Source of the DNA: Anaerolineaceae bacterium
GTDB taxonomy: Bacteria; Chloroflexota; Anaerolineae; Aggregatilineales; Phototrophicaceae
Length of the DNA stretch: 64,000 bases
Assembly: GCA_028818375.1 (NCBI GenBank)
Contig: JAPPOB010000010.1
Coordinates: 248,001 to 312,000 of the forward strand
Direction of reading: 5' to 3'
Positions 25,679-33,804 of this stretch are shown here, one piece after another. Numbering within the stretch: position 1 is the stretch's first letter; every line of letters begins with the position of its first letter. A program made the position numbers and the translations under genes. The notes under the pieces were generated by a model. It saw nothing but the letters and a program-made list of their open reading frames with translations. It was not told where the DNA came from and did not search any database.

Positions 25679-26899
25679 ATGGTACAAGACATCAACGCGG
25701 AGATTGTGAGCATCGGCACCGAATTGCTCCTCGGTGAAATCACTGACACGAATTCCGCCTACATCGCCCGGGAGTTGCGGGATATCGGTGTCAGTGTTTT
25801 CCGCATGACCACCCTGGGCGACAACGAGGGGCGGATCACGAGGGAGATTCGTCAGGCCATGTCACGTGCCGACGTGGTGATAACGACGGGCGGGCTGGGC
25901 CCTACGGTGGACGACATGACCCGTCAGGCGGTCGCGGTTGCCACCGGCCGCGATCTCGTGTTCCACCAGTTTCTGCTGGATGACATCGCCGCCCGGTTTG
26001 CCGGCTTTCGTTCAAACATGACGGACAACAACCGGCAACAGGCATGGTTGCCGCGAGATGCGCTGCTGTTGGAGAACGCCGTGGGCACCGCGCCCTGCTT
26101 TCTCGTAGAACATGAAGGCAGTGTGGTCATCAGCCTCCCGGGCGTTCCGCGCGAAATGCGTTTTGTGCTGGCGACCCATGTGTTGCCCTGGTTGCAGAAA
26201 CGCTATCACCTGGGGGTCATTCGCGCCCACGTTCTGCGGGCAGCCGGCATCGGGGAAAGCGCGCTGGACGATCTGATAGGCATGGATTTGCTCGCTGCGC
26301 GCAATCCTACAGTAGGGCTGGCGGCGCACAGTGGCGTGGTAGACATGCGCGTCACCGCGAGGGCCGAGAACGAATCCAAGGCTAATGCGCTCATTGAGGT
26401 AGTGGCGAAAGAACTCTACAGACGTGCGGGGGCATGGATTTTCGGCACGGAGGACGACACGATTGAAGCTGCGCTCGTCGCCCGTCTGCGCGAGGGCGGC
26501 CACAACCTGGCGTTGAGCGAGACGGGCATCGGCCACGCGCTGGTCGACCGCCTGGGTCAGGTTGCCGGGTTCAGAAGCGTGTTGCGCCACGCCGAAGCCC
26601 ACGACAATCTCGACGCATTGCCAGAGAGCGACGAAGGGCTGCGTGACCTGGCCAGCAATTACGCGTCCACACTGGCCCGGCAGCATGGCAGCGATGTCGC
26701 CATCGTTGTCATCAGTGACCCGGAACGCCTTGAAGACCAGGCGGACCGGGACGTCGGCACGGCGGTAGCTGTCAGTGTGGACGGCCAGCTGGCGTCGCGG
26801 GTGTACGGTTTCGGACCCCGTTCACGCGAGGCGCGGCTGTGGACCGGTACCTGGAGCATGGCGCAAGCCTGGCGAATGCTGGGCGAAGCGAAGGCATGA
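25679..26899 (+). CDS. cinA: CinA-like protein with degenerate C-terminal amidase domain
   Basis: 406 aa. The N-terminal molybdopterin-binding-like domain is well preserved (SIGTELLLGEITDTNSAYIA, TTGGLGPTVDDMT, LPGVPREM) and would be an ADP-ribose/nucleotide pyrophosphatase-type domain. The C-terminal domain normally deamidates nicotinamide mononucleotide and has a SCTGG motif. Here the equivalent reads SETGIG (Ser280 kept, Cys changed to Glu), and the second GIAGP-type motif is replaced by VISDPERL. The amidase is therefore probably inactive. A -10-like TAAAAT lies at 25643. The gene overlaps the next by ATGA. Confidence 0.8.
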   Translation: MVQDINAEIVSIGTELLLGEITDTNSAYIARELRDIGVSVFRMTTLGDNEGRITREIRQAMSRADVVITTGGLGPTVDDMTRQAVAVATGRDLVFHQFLLDDIAARFAGFRSNMTDNNRQQAWLPRDALLLENAVGTAPCFLVEHEGSVVISLPGVPREMRFVLATHVLPWLQKRYHLGVIRAHVLRAAGIGESALDDLIGMDLLAARNPTVGLAAHSGVVDMRVTARAENESKANALIEVVAKELYRRAGAWIFGTEDDTIEAALVARLREGGHNLALSETGIGHALVDRLGQVAGFRSVLRHAEAHDNLDALPESDEGLRDLASNYASTLARQHGSDVAIVVISDPERLEDQADRDVGTAVAVSVDGQLASRVYGFGPRSREARLWTGTWSMAQAWRMLGEAKA

Positions 26900-27429
26900 C
26901 GTCAATCGGTCGCGAACTGACGGATTGCGGGCTGCTCCAGTTTGGGCTGATCGGAAGAGACCCCTGGCGGCTGCATGTCGACCTGCTGCCGTCGTATCCG
27001 GAATTGCTGCACAAACTGGCAATTCTCACGGAACCCTACGTCGAGGGTGTTGACCGCCTGCTGGCCGCAATGGGCGCCATGGCCTGGGGCAGCGCGCTTG
27101 CCCTGCGCCGATGCATACCATTGGTCTACTGCCGCGGTGACGAGCTGGTGGGCGCGTACGACATCGGGCATCCCACACTCTTGCTGGCCAGTGGTCAGGA
27201 AACGGATGCTGAATTGCTCGCGCTCATGGAAAGAGCGGGTCGAGTGGGTCTCAGGGTCTGCGTGATAGTTTCACTGCTGGACACAGGTCGCAACTGTCTG
27301 GCTCAGGTCCCTGTGCATTCGCTCGTCAATCCAGAAGTCCTGGTGCAGCAGCGGGTGTCTGCAGGGAATTTGCCGGCAGGTCAGGGCCGGATGATTAAAC
27401 GCTGGTTGCTCAATCGTCGTCAAGGCTGA
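26896..27429 (+). CDS. Phosphoribosyltransferase-like protein, degenerate
   Basis: 177 aa from the ATG at 26896 in a 4-nt overlap with cinA. The order of elements resembles orotate phosphoribosyltransferase: an N-terminal helix pair, a strand and glycine region (LLAAMGAMAWGSALALRR), the strand IPLVYCR and a later strand VCVIVSLLDTGRN, where a PRPP-binding loop (acidic pair then TTG) would lie. The acidic pair is missing, so catalysis is doubtful. No cysteine- or membrane-specific feature. Its coupling to cinA suggests a nucleotide-related role, but this is inference. Confidence 0.55.
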   Translation: MTSIGRELTDCGLLQFGLIGRDPWRLHVDLLPSYPELLHKLAILTEPYVEGVDRLLAAMGAMAWGSALALRRCIPLVYCRGDELVGAYDIGHPTLLLASGQETDAELLALMERAGRVGLRVCVIVSLLDTGRNCLAQVPVHSLVNPEVLVQQRVSAGNLPAGQGRMIKRWLLNRRQG

Positions 27430-29212
27430 GCAAGGCCATGAAGGCCTCCTGGGGCAATTCCACCTGTCCCACCATTTTCATGCGCTTCTTGCCTCTTTTC
27501 TGGCGCTCCAGCAGCTTGCGCTTGCGCGTGACGTCCCCACCATAGCACTTTGCCAGCACATCCTTGCGCAGGGCCTTGACATTGGCGCGCGAAATAATGC
27601 GCTTGCCACTGGCCGCCTGAATGGGCACTGTGAACATCTGGCGCGGAATCAGCCGCTTTAGCTTGCTCACCAGTTGCTGTCCCTTGTGATACGCGTCCTC
27701 ACGGTGAACAATCAGGGCCAGGGCATCAACCGCCTCGCCGTTGACAAGAATCTCGAGACGAACCAGGTCGCCGGCCCGATAGTCGTCAAACTGGTAATCC
27801 AGGCTGGCGTAGCCGCGTGACACGCTCTTGAGACGATCATAAAAGTCGATAATGATCTCATTGAGCGGTATGCGAAAGTGCAGAATGACCCGACCGCCGT
27901 CCAGAAACTCGCTAGTCTCGTATTCGGCCCGCTTGCGAATGCACAGTTCCATGATGGCGCCGATGAATTCACCTGGCGTGTAAATCTGGATTTTCATCCA
28001 GGGTTCGCGAACTTCAGCGATGGTGCTTTCGTCCGGCAGGCGGGCCGGGCTGTCGACCCGCAATTCCTGACCGTTCAGCAGCGAAACCTCGTATTCCGCG
28101 CCCGGCGCCGTCGCCAGAATATCGATGTCATATTCGCGCTCCAGCCTTTCCTGCACGATTTCCATGTGGAACAGGCCCAGAAAGCCCACGCGAAAGCCAA
28201 AGTTAAGTGCCTGGGAAGTTTCGGGCTCAAAGCTCAGGGACGCATCATTCAATTGCAGTTTTTCCAGCGCGTCACGCAAGTCGCCATAGTCTTCATTGTT
28301 GACGGGATAAATGCCGGCGAAAACCATGGGTTTCGCCAACTGGTAGCCGGGCAGGGGCTCCGGCGCAGCCTGCGGAGCAGAGGTAATTGTGTCCCCAACC
28401 CGACATTCCTTGACCGTCTTGAAGCCCGTCGCGATGTAGCCGACTTCACCGGCTGAAAGGCCGTCTCTGGTCTGCATGGTGGGGCTGAATATGCCGATTT
28501 CGACAGGCTGGAAGCGCGAGCCAGTGGACATCAACTGAAGCACTGCCCTTTTGTCCAGCCGCCCGTCAACGATGCGCACGTAGGCGACCACGCCCTTGTA
28601 GGGATCATAATGTGAATCGAAAACCAGGGCGCGCAGCGGTGCATCCGGTACACCATCAGGAGGCGGTATTTCGACAATCGCCCTTTCCAGCAACTCGCGA
28701 ACGCCTGTGCCGCGCTTGGCAGAAATGCGGAGCATGTCGTTGGCCGGAGTGCCAAGCAAGTCTTCCAACTCTCGCGCCACGTTGTCGGGGCGCGCCGCCG
28801 GCAGGTCCACCTTGTTGATTACAGCCAGGATTTCCAGGTCCTGCTCCAGAGCGAGGTAAACGTTGGAAAGCGTTTGCGCTTCTATGCCCTGGCTTGCATC
28901 CACGACCAGCAGAACGCCTTCACAGGCCTGAAGGGCGCGACTGACCTCATAGCCAAAGTCAACGTGTCCGGGGGTATCAATCAGGTTGATCAAATAGTCC
29001 TGACTGTCACTTGAGCGGAAGACCATGCGAACGGCGGAGGCCTTGATGGTCACGCCGCGTTCGCGTTCCAGGTCCATGGTGTCCAGCAGCTGCTCCTGCA
29101 TGTCGCGTTCGGCGACAGTGTCGGTGAGCTGCATCAGCCGGTCGGCCAGAGTACTCTTGCCGTGGTCGACGTGAGCAATGATGCAGAAATTACGAATACG
29201 ATCAGGATTCAC
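27410..29212 (-). CDS. lepA: Elongation factor 4 (LepA)
   Basis: Ribosome-associated GTPase involved in translation initiation quality and back-translocation. 600 aa. The N-terminus has IAHVDHGKSTLADRLMQ, the switch ERERGVTIKASAV and DTPGHVDF, and the G4 motif NKVDLP. The LepA-specific C-terminal domain includes YGGDVTRKRKLLERQKRGKK. The start is a GTG at 29212 with a GGTGA-like site upstream. The last 20 nt overlap the convergent PRTase-like gene. Confidence 0.96.
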   Translation of the reverse strand: MNPDRIRNFCIIAHVDHGKSTLADRLMQLTDTVAERDMQEQLLDTMDLERERGVTIKASAVRMVFRSSDSQDYLINLIDTPGHVDFGYEVSRALQACEGVLLVVDASQGIEAQTLSNVYLALEQDLEILAVINKVDLPAARPDNVARELEDLLGTPANDMLRISAKRGTGVRELLERAIVEIPPPDGVPDAPLRALVFDSHYDPYKGVVAYVRIVDGRLDKRAVLQLMSTGSRFQPVEIGIFSPTMQTRDGLSAGEVGYIATGFKTVKECRVGDTITSAPQAAPEPLPGYQLAKPMVFAGIYPVNNEDYGDLRDALEKLQLNDASLSFEPETSQALNFGFRVGFLGLFHMEIVQERLEREYDIDILATAPGAEYEVSLLNGQELRVDSPARLPDESTIAEVREPWMKIQIYTPGEFIGAIMELCIRKRAEYETSEFLDGGRVILHFRIPLNEIIIDFYDRLKSVSRGYASLDYQFDDYRAGDLVRLEILVNGEAVDALALIVHREDAYHKGQQLVSKLKRLIPRQMFTVPIQAASGKRIISRANVKALRKDVLAKCYGGDVTRKRKLLERQKRGKKRMKMVGQVELPQEAFMALLSLDDD

Positions 29213-29274
29213 GTGAATTCACCGCCAGTCATTGCGGCCAGTATATGCGACTCCCTCGACGTCGGGTATGCTGA

Positions 29275-30060
29275 CTACAAGACAGCATCAACCAGCTTGT
29301 CAGGGTCTTGCATATTCGGGTCCTCCCTGACGGGTGACGATTTCAGCCAACAGAGAAACTCGACGTTTCCGGCCGGACCCAACAGGGGTGAACGCAAAAG
29401 TCCTGCGATGCAGAATCCTTCTTCCCGCGCCGAGGTCAACACCTGAAGCAACACCTGCCGATGTACCTGCGGGTCTCGCACGACGCCACCCTTGCCAACG
29501 GCTTGCCTTCCCGCTTCGAACTGGGGCTTGACCAGCGCCACCACGTTGGCTGGCGTTTTCATCCAGTTTCGAATAACGGGCAATATCAGGCGCAGGGAAA
29601 TAAAGGAGACGTCGATGACGACGATGTCGACCGGTTCCGGTAAATGCGTAACGTGTCGCGCGTTGCTTCGTTCCATCACGACGACGCGACAGTCCTGCCG
29701 CAACGTCCAGTCCAGTTGTCCGTAGCCGACGTCGATCGCATAGACCCTGGCGGCGCCATGTTGCAGCAGACAATCGGTGAATCCACCGGTACTGGCGCCG
29801 ACGTCAGCGCAAACAGAGCCGGCAATTCCCGGTCGAAATGCCTCCAAAGCCGCCGCCAGTTTGTCGCCGCCCCGGCTGACGTAGCGCGGCTTTGCCTTTA
29901 GTTCGAGTGTGGCGTTTGCGGTTACTCGCGTCCCGGCCTTGTCGACCCTTTGTCCGTCCACCAGGACTTCGCCGGCCATAATCATCGCGCGGGCGCGGGC
30001 GCGGCTGTCAACAAGCCCTCGTTGGGCGAGCAAGACGTCCAGGCGTTCATGTCCGGCCAT
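29275..30060 (-). CDS. tlyA: TlyA-family rRNA 2'-O-methyltransferase
   Basis: 261 aa. Residues 5-60 form an S4 RNA-binding domain (RLDVLLAQRGLVDSRARA). The FtsJ-type methyltransferase domain follows, with SRGGDKLAAALEAF, the SAM motif ADVGASTGGFTDCLLQ, and the K-D-K-type residues in DVSFISLR and LVKPQFEAG. In mycobacteria TlyA methylates 16S and 23S rRNA and its loss gives capreomycin resistance. Its ATG overlaps the stop of the upstream protease-like gene (TAATG). Confidence 0.9.
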   Translation of the reverse strand: MAGHERLDVLLAQRGLVDSRARARAMIMAGEVLVDGQRVDKAGTRVTANATLELKAKPRYVSRGGDKLAAALEAFRPGIAGSVCADVGASTGGFTDCLLQHGAARVYAIDVGYGQLDWTLRQDCRVVVMERSNARHVTHLPEPVDIVVIDVSFISLRLILPVIRNWMKTPANVVALVKPQFEAGRQAVGKGGVVRDPQVHRQVLLQVLTSAREEGFCIAGLLRSPLLGPAGNVEFLCWLKSSPVREDPNMQDPDKLVDAVL

Positions 30061-32288
30061 TATCTGTCACGGGTCATGGGAATGACCAGCTCAATCGGAT
30101 CCGGCGCTTCGTTCCCAAACTGATAGGAATCGGCTGCGAGGGGTAGCCAGCCCTCAGCCTGAACCAGAATGCTGTAAGGAATGTTTCGCTGCAACAGACG
30201 CTGGACCTCGAAGTTGCCGTTCTGGTCACTTCGGGCAGTTGCGAAAATCTGCTCCTCGCGCCACTCAAAATCTGCGATGGAATAGTCTTCTGTAAGCAGA
30301 ATCAGCTGTATCCCCTCCAGCCCTTCTCCACTTTGGCTGTCAACAACGCGCCCGCGCAGGCGCAGACCCTCGGCGCTGGCAAGCCGGTCCACAAACAGTC
30401 GGCCAATGCCAACCTGCACCTCGGCGGTTTCCAGCAAGACGTTGTTTATGAGCAGTTGCAATTCCCATGTGCCGTCCGGGATCGGTCCGGCACTGCCGGT
30501 CTGGATGACAAAGTCCTGACCGAAAGAAGGGGCAGACCAGAGGAGGTGGCGGTCGAAGAAGGGTTCATCGTCCACAAGCAGGCGCAATTGCCACGGGGTC
30601 CCTGGTGCGATCTGCTGCCAGTCAAAGCGAGCGGTCAGAGTCTCAACGCCAACTACCGACCCCCGGGAAGAGCCCGACGGGCCATTGCCCGGCCCGACGC
30701 CGCCGGTGGTGAATCGCGAATTGCTGAAAATTTGCGGCAAGATGCCCTGCTGGGCCCCGGCGATGATGAAATCCGACGTGGCCGCCAGTTTGCCTTCGAT
30801 GTACAACTCCACGCGCCAGTTTCCGGGAGGCAGCCCTCCAGGTTCCTCTATCTGAATCGTTTTGGCCCCGCTTTCACCATCCTGCTCCGACCACGGGTCT
30901 TCAGTCCGTGCAACTTCGAAGCCATTGAAATACCAGACCGCAGTCCAGACCAACCCGGCACGCATGTTTCGATAGATGAATCTTGCGTTGGCGATGTTGC
31001 CGGACGGCAAAACAAAGCCATTGCCAAGCGGTGTGCCTCGTCTGTCCACAATTCCAAAGACCAGATCGCTGAAGACCGGAACGGGGTCTGCGCCTCCACC
31101 GATGACCAGGCGGGCGCCGGCGGCGGCCCGGCCATCGATAAACATCGAAAAGTCATAGACACCATTGGGCCATGGCTGGACATTGCTGCCGATATGCCAC
31201 ATCCCGCTTTGCTTTCCGCGCCAGCGGGCGGGAGCGAGGCTAAATCCCGGTTCCAGAGTGCCGTCGCGCGTTACGCGAAGCTCGACAACGGACTCTGCCG
31301 ACATGTTTTCATAATCGAAGAACAGATACAGTCCGTTGCTGCCGGCCGGCAATCGACCGACGACGGTGTTGGGCATGCCGGCCTCGTTCACTGCCGACGC
31401 AAAAAACAGGCGCTTCAACCGGGGTTCTCTTTCTGGCCCCTGTGTAGCGTCTGCAACAACAGGCAGGCTTACGTCCAGGCCCAGGGAAGCTGCGCGCAGC
31501 AGGGGCAGGGCGTGGCCGACCGGCCGCAAGGTATTTATCGCGTCGCCACGCGGCAGGCACCGGTCTTCGCGGTTCAGGAGTCCGTCACGATTGCTGTCCT
31601 GCAAGGAAGTACAGGAACCCCCCGATGCGCCGGGCAAGCGGGGAACTGTCGTGGGAATGCCCACCAGTTGCCCGGACTGATTGTAGGCGCCACCGCCAGT
31701 CAAGGTCCCGGGGAAGTCTCCGTGCAGATGGATCCAGAAGGGATCTCTGTCTCCGGGCTCCTGCGTAAATCCGACAATCGACCCCTGACGCAGGGTGACA
31801 GGATCGTCGCCGACATCCGGAAAACCGGCGATTGTCAGAGTGTCATCCAGAGTCAACGCCGTGGAATCCCCTGGCTCGACAAATGGCAGGGACAAGCTTC
31901 CCGGTTCCAGCAGCCGGCCGTCGAGTTGCCGGTCGATGCGTAGCAGGGCCAGGTCGAGGCCTTCGTCCAGTTGTGCAATTTCGGCGCGGAAGCGCGGTAC
32001 AGGAGCCTGGTCCGACTGGACGGTGAAGGCAACAAAAAGTGCATCGCCGGGGCAGACGGCGTTGGGGCGGGCGAAGTGGGCGTTGGTCAGTATCAGACCG
32101 CTACGATCCACAAGCGTGCCAGACCCCGTGCAGGTAATGACCGGCGAGTCTCCTTCCAGTTGGACCTGCATGAGATACACAGTTGCCTGTCGAATCCGTT
32201 CTGCAATCGCCGTCGGCTGGGCGCCGAGCAGGTTCGTTCCAACCAACAAGGCAAATCCGGAAATCAGAATAAGAAGGGGCTTGCGCAT
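30060..32288 (-). CDS. Secreted trypsin-fold protein with Thr at the nucleophile position
   Basis: 742 aa with a signal peptide (residues 1-23). Residues 50-260 follow the DegP-like S1 fold: SGTLVDRSGLILTNAH (His71) and DLALLRID (Asp112). Where a protease has GNSGGP, this one has PGTLTGGGAYN, with Thr197. A loop with DSNRDGLLNREDRC resembles calcium-binding type repeats and carries two cysteines. The rest (about 290-740) is beta-sandwich-like, apparently several Ig-like domains, ending in a carboxypeptidase-regulatory-like domain. It may be inactive, or use Thr. Second-to-last gene of a tightly packed operon. Confidence 0.75.
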   Translation of the reverse strand: MRKPLLILISGFALLVGTNLLGAQPTAIAERIRQATVYLMQVQLEGDSPVITCTGSGTLVDRSGLILTNAHFARPNAVCPGDALFVAFTVQSDQAPVPRFRAEIAQLDEGLDLALLRIDRQLDGRLLEPGSLSLPFVEPGDSTALTLDDTLTIAGFPDVGDDPVTLRQGSIVGFTQEPGDRDPFWIHLHGDFPGTLTGGGAYNQSGQLVGIPTTVPRLPGASGGSCTSLQDSNRDGLLNREDRCLPRGDAINTLRPVGHALPLLRAASLGLDVSLPVVADATQGPEREPRLKRLFFASAVNEAGMPNTVVGRLPAGSNGLYLFFDYENMSAESVVELRVTRDGTLEPGFSLAPARWRGKQSGMWHIGSNVQPWPNGVYDFSMFIDGRAAAGARLVIGGGADPVPVFSDLVFGIVDRRGTPLGNGFVLPSGNIANARFIYRNMRAGLVWTAVWYFNGFEVARTEDPWSEQDGESGAKTIQIEEPGGLPPGNWRVELYIEGKLAATSDFIIAGAQQGILPQIFSNSRFTTGGVGPGNGPSGSSRGSVVGVETLTARFDWQQIAPGTPWQLRLLVDDEPFFDRHLLWSAPSFGQDFVIQTGSAGPIPDGTWELQLLINNVLLETAEVQVGIGRLFVDRLASAEGLRLRGRVVDSQSGEGLEGIQLILLTEDYSIADFEWREEQIFATARSDQNGNFEVQRLLQRNIPYSILVQAEGWLPLAADSYQFGNEAPDPIELVIPMTRDR

Positions 32289-32890
32289 CAGAAGTCCAGG
32301 CCCTGCATGAATCGATCCAGATGCTGCAGTTCACGACTGAAGTTTTCAGCGCTCGCGCGATAGGTGATGACAAGCGCCTGATCTCGTTCGAAGACAAGCA
32401 CGTCCAGTCCTTCAACAATGACCGGCCTGCTGCCCAAAAAGGGATTCTCGGCCGTTGTGACATAAGTATAGGACAAGGCGCTGGTCTCGATGCCGTCCGG
32501 CAACAGGTAGCTCTGTGCGTTGCCGACACTGTAGGCGGCCAGAGTCTGTGAGCGTTGCAGGGTGAGGGCGTCAAAAATGTTGCGCGGGGCGCTGTCGCTG
32601 CCTACGGGGAACAGGGACACCTGGAGGGTAGTAGGGAAATCAGGTGCGGCGGTGTCGCGGATCCGAAAGACGTAATCGCTGCCGGCTTCCTCGAGCAACC
32701 AGTCCGGAGGGAAGTCGGCATTGATGCCGGCCTGCAGATTACTGTAGCGAATGGTGGCGCCCAACACCTGGTCGCGCAGAAACAGGCTGAAAATGACTCC
32801 CGCCAGACCAAGCAAAAACACAAGCAGGTTGGCCCATCGTTGACGTGGGCCGGGGGGCCTGACGGCGGGGAAACGATCAGGAAGAGCCAT
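32288..32890 (-). CDS. Single-span membrane protein of unknown function
   Basis: 200 aa from the ATG at 32890, which lies inside the end of the upstream membrane-protein gene (14-nt overlap). A hydrophobic helix (about residues 18-36) is followed by an external domain with PDWLLEEAGSDYVFRI and a final amphipathic tail. I do not recognise the family; the beta-rich external part resembles small PsbP/DUF-type domains only in general terms. TGATG coupling to the protease-like gene suggests they work together at the cell surface. Confidence 0.65.
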   Translation of the reverse strand: MALPDRFPAVRPPGPRQRWANLLVFLLGLAGVIFSLFLRDQVLGATIRYSNLQAGINADFPPDWLLEEAGSDYVFRIRDTAAPDFPTTLQVSLFPVGSDSAPRNIFDALTLQRSQTLAAYSVGNAQSYLLPDGIETSALSYTYVTTAENPFLGSRPVIVEGLDVLVFERDQALVITYRASAENFSRELQHLDRFMQGLDF

Positions 32891-33770
32891 CGCTGTCAGG
32901 GGCAGGCGCCGAAGCTGCGCCGGCATTTGCGGACAGGAAGCGGAATACCACCAGCACTGCAAGCAGGAGTCCCAGGGAATAGAAACTGCCAAACAGGGGA
33001 CGGGTATCGGATACCGGTTGCAGGGCGCTGAGACTGGCATTCTCCAACCCTGAGACCAGTGGAATGGCGCTGCCGGAAACAAATGCCGCCAGCGCAGTCA
33101 CCAACATCGGCATGGGTAGAAAAAGTTCCCGGCGAAAGTAGAGTTCCGCCAGCGCATGGGAAACAATGATGGCCACACAATTCAGTGCCGCTGTCTGATT
33201 GAAGACATGGACTGCCAGGGCGCTGGTCGTCGGCCCGGTAACCAGTGTGAAATCAAGAGCTACGACAAGGATATAGCCGGTTGCAGCGGCACGGCAGCAA
33301 ACAAGCAAATCCAGCCGTTCCGTCAGTTCCCTTCGGGGAACGGCGAAGCGAACGACAAACCAGACGGCCAGCGCCTGGGTGAGCCCGGCGGTCAGACTGT
33401 AGCCAAGGATGCGAGTGACGGCGTCCGCAAGCGGAAGCCATCGATGAACTTCAAAGACGTTCGCTATCAGTGGCAGGCACAGGGCGTTGCAGAGCAGCCC
33501 GGTTATGACGGCGCAACCCGTCGCGGCGAAGCGCAACCGGCTTTGATAACCACCTCTCCACCAGCTGTTTAACAGCCAAAGCAGGGTCGGCAGCAGGGCA
33601 ATGAGCAGATTCCCGGGTACGCGCAAAGCCATTGGCAGGGAAACGGCGAGACCCTCCAGAACAAGGGCCAACATGAATAGAAGACCGCACTCCAGCATGA
33701 TTGCATCCCAGACTCTTTGCGGGGAAGCAATGCCGGTGCCTGTTTCAGGTCTCGGTTCCAGGAAGGCCAT
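32877..33770 (-). CDS. Polytopic membrane protein, possibly a degenerate PrsW-like protein
   Basis: 297 aa with about eight hydrophobic segments. The layout recalls PrsW intramembrane proteases: a helix ending in an Arg-rich loop, then ERLDLLVCCRAAATGYILV, and later SHALAELYFRREL. The paired glutamates and other catalytic residues of PrsW are not at the matching positions, so this would be an inactive relative, or the similarity is chance. It heads the operon membrane protein, 200-aa protein, protease-like protein, tlyA. Confidence 0.6.
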   Translation of the reverse strand: MAFLEPRPETGTGIASPQRVWDAIMLECGLLFMLALVLEGLAVSLPMALRVPGNLLIALLPTLLWLLNSWWRGGYQSRLRFAATGCAVITGLLCNALCLPLIANVFEVHRWLPLADAVTRILGYSLTAGLTQALAVWFVVRFAVPRRELTERLDLLVCCRAAATGYILVVALDFTLVTGPTTSALAVHVFNQTAALNCVAIIVSHALAELYFRRELFLPMPMLVTALAAFVSGSAIPLVSGLENASLSALQPVSDTRPLFGSFYSLGLLLAVLVVFRFLSANAGAASAPAPDSDGSS

Positions 33771-33798
33771 TGGCGCAGGATTGTTGGATTACTATAGT
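33770..33798 (+). promoter_or_regulatory. Putative promoter of the ABC binding-protein gene, palindromic -10
   Basis: TTGGCG (33770-33775), a 17-bp spacer and TATAGT (33793-33798). The bases ACTATAGT (33791-33798) are self-complementary, so the same site offers a TATAGT -10 to the divergent operon. The predicted start for the plus-strand gene is at or next to its ATG at 33805. Confidence 0.45.
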
Positions 33799-33804
33799 CA
33801 GGTC

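Noticed and set aside
31581..31622. DSNRDGLLNREDRC loop as a dockerin module
   Set aside because: Only one such loop, no duplicated pair and no cohesin context; described only as a Ca-binding-like loop inside the protease-like protein.
30333..31943. 536-codon open frame on the plus strand
   Set aside because: It lies fully antisense to the secreted protease-like gene, has no recognisable domains and has skewed composition. It is a by-product of high GC content.
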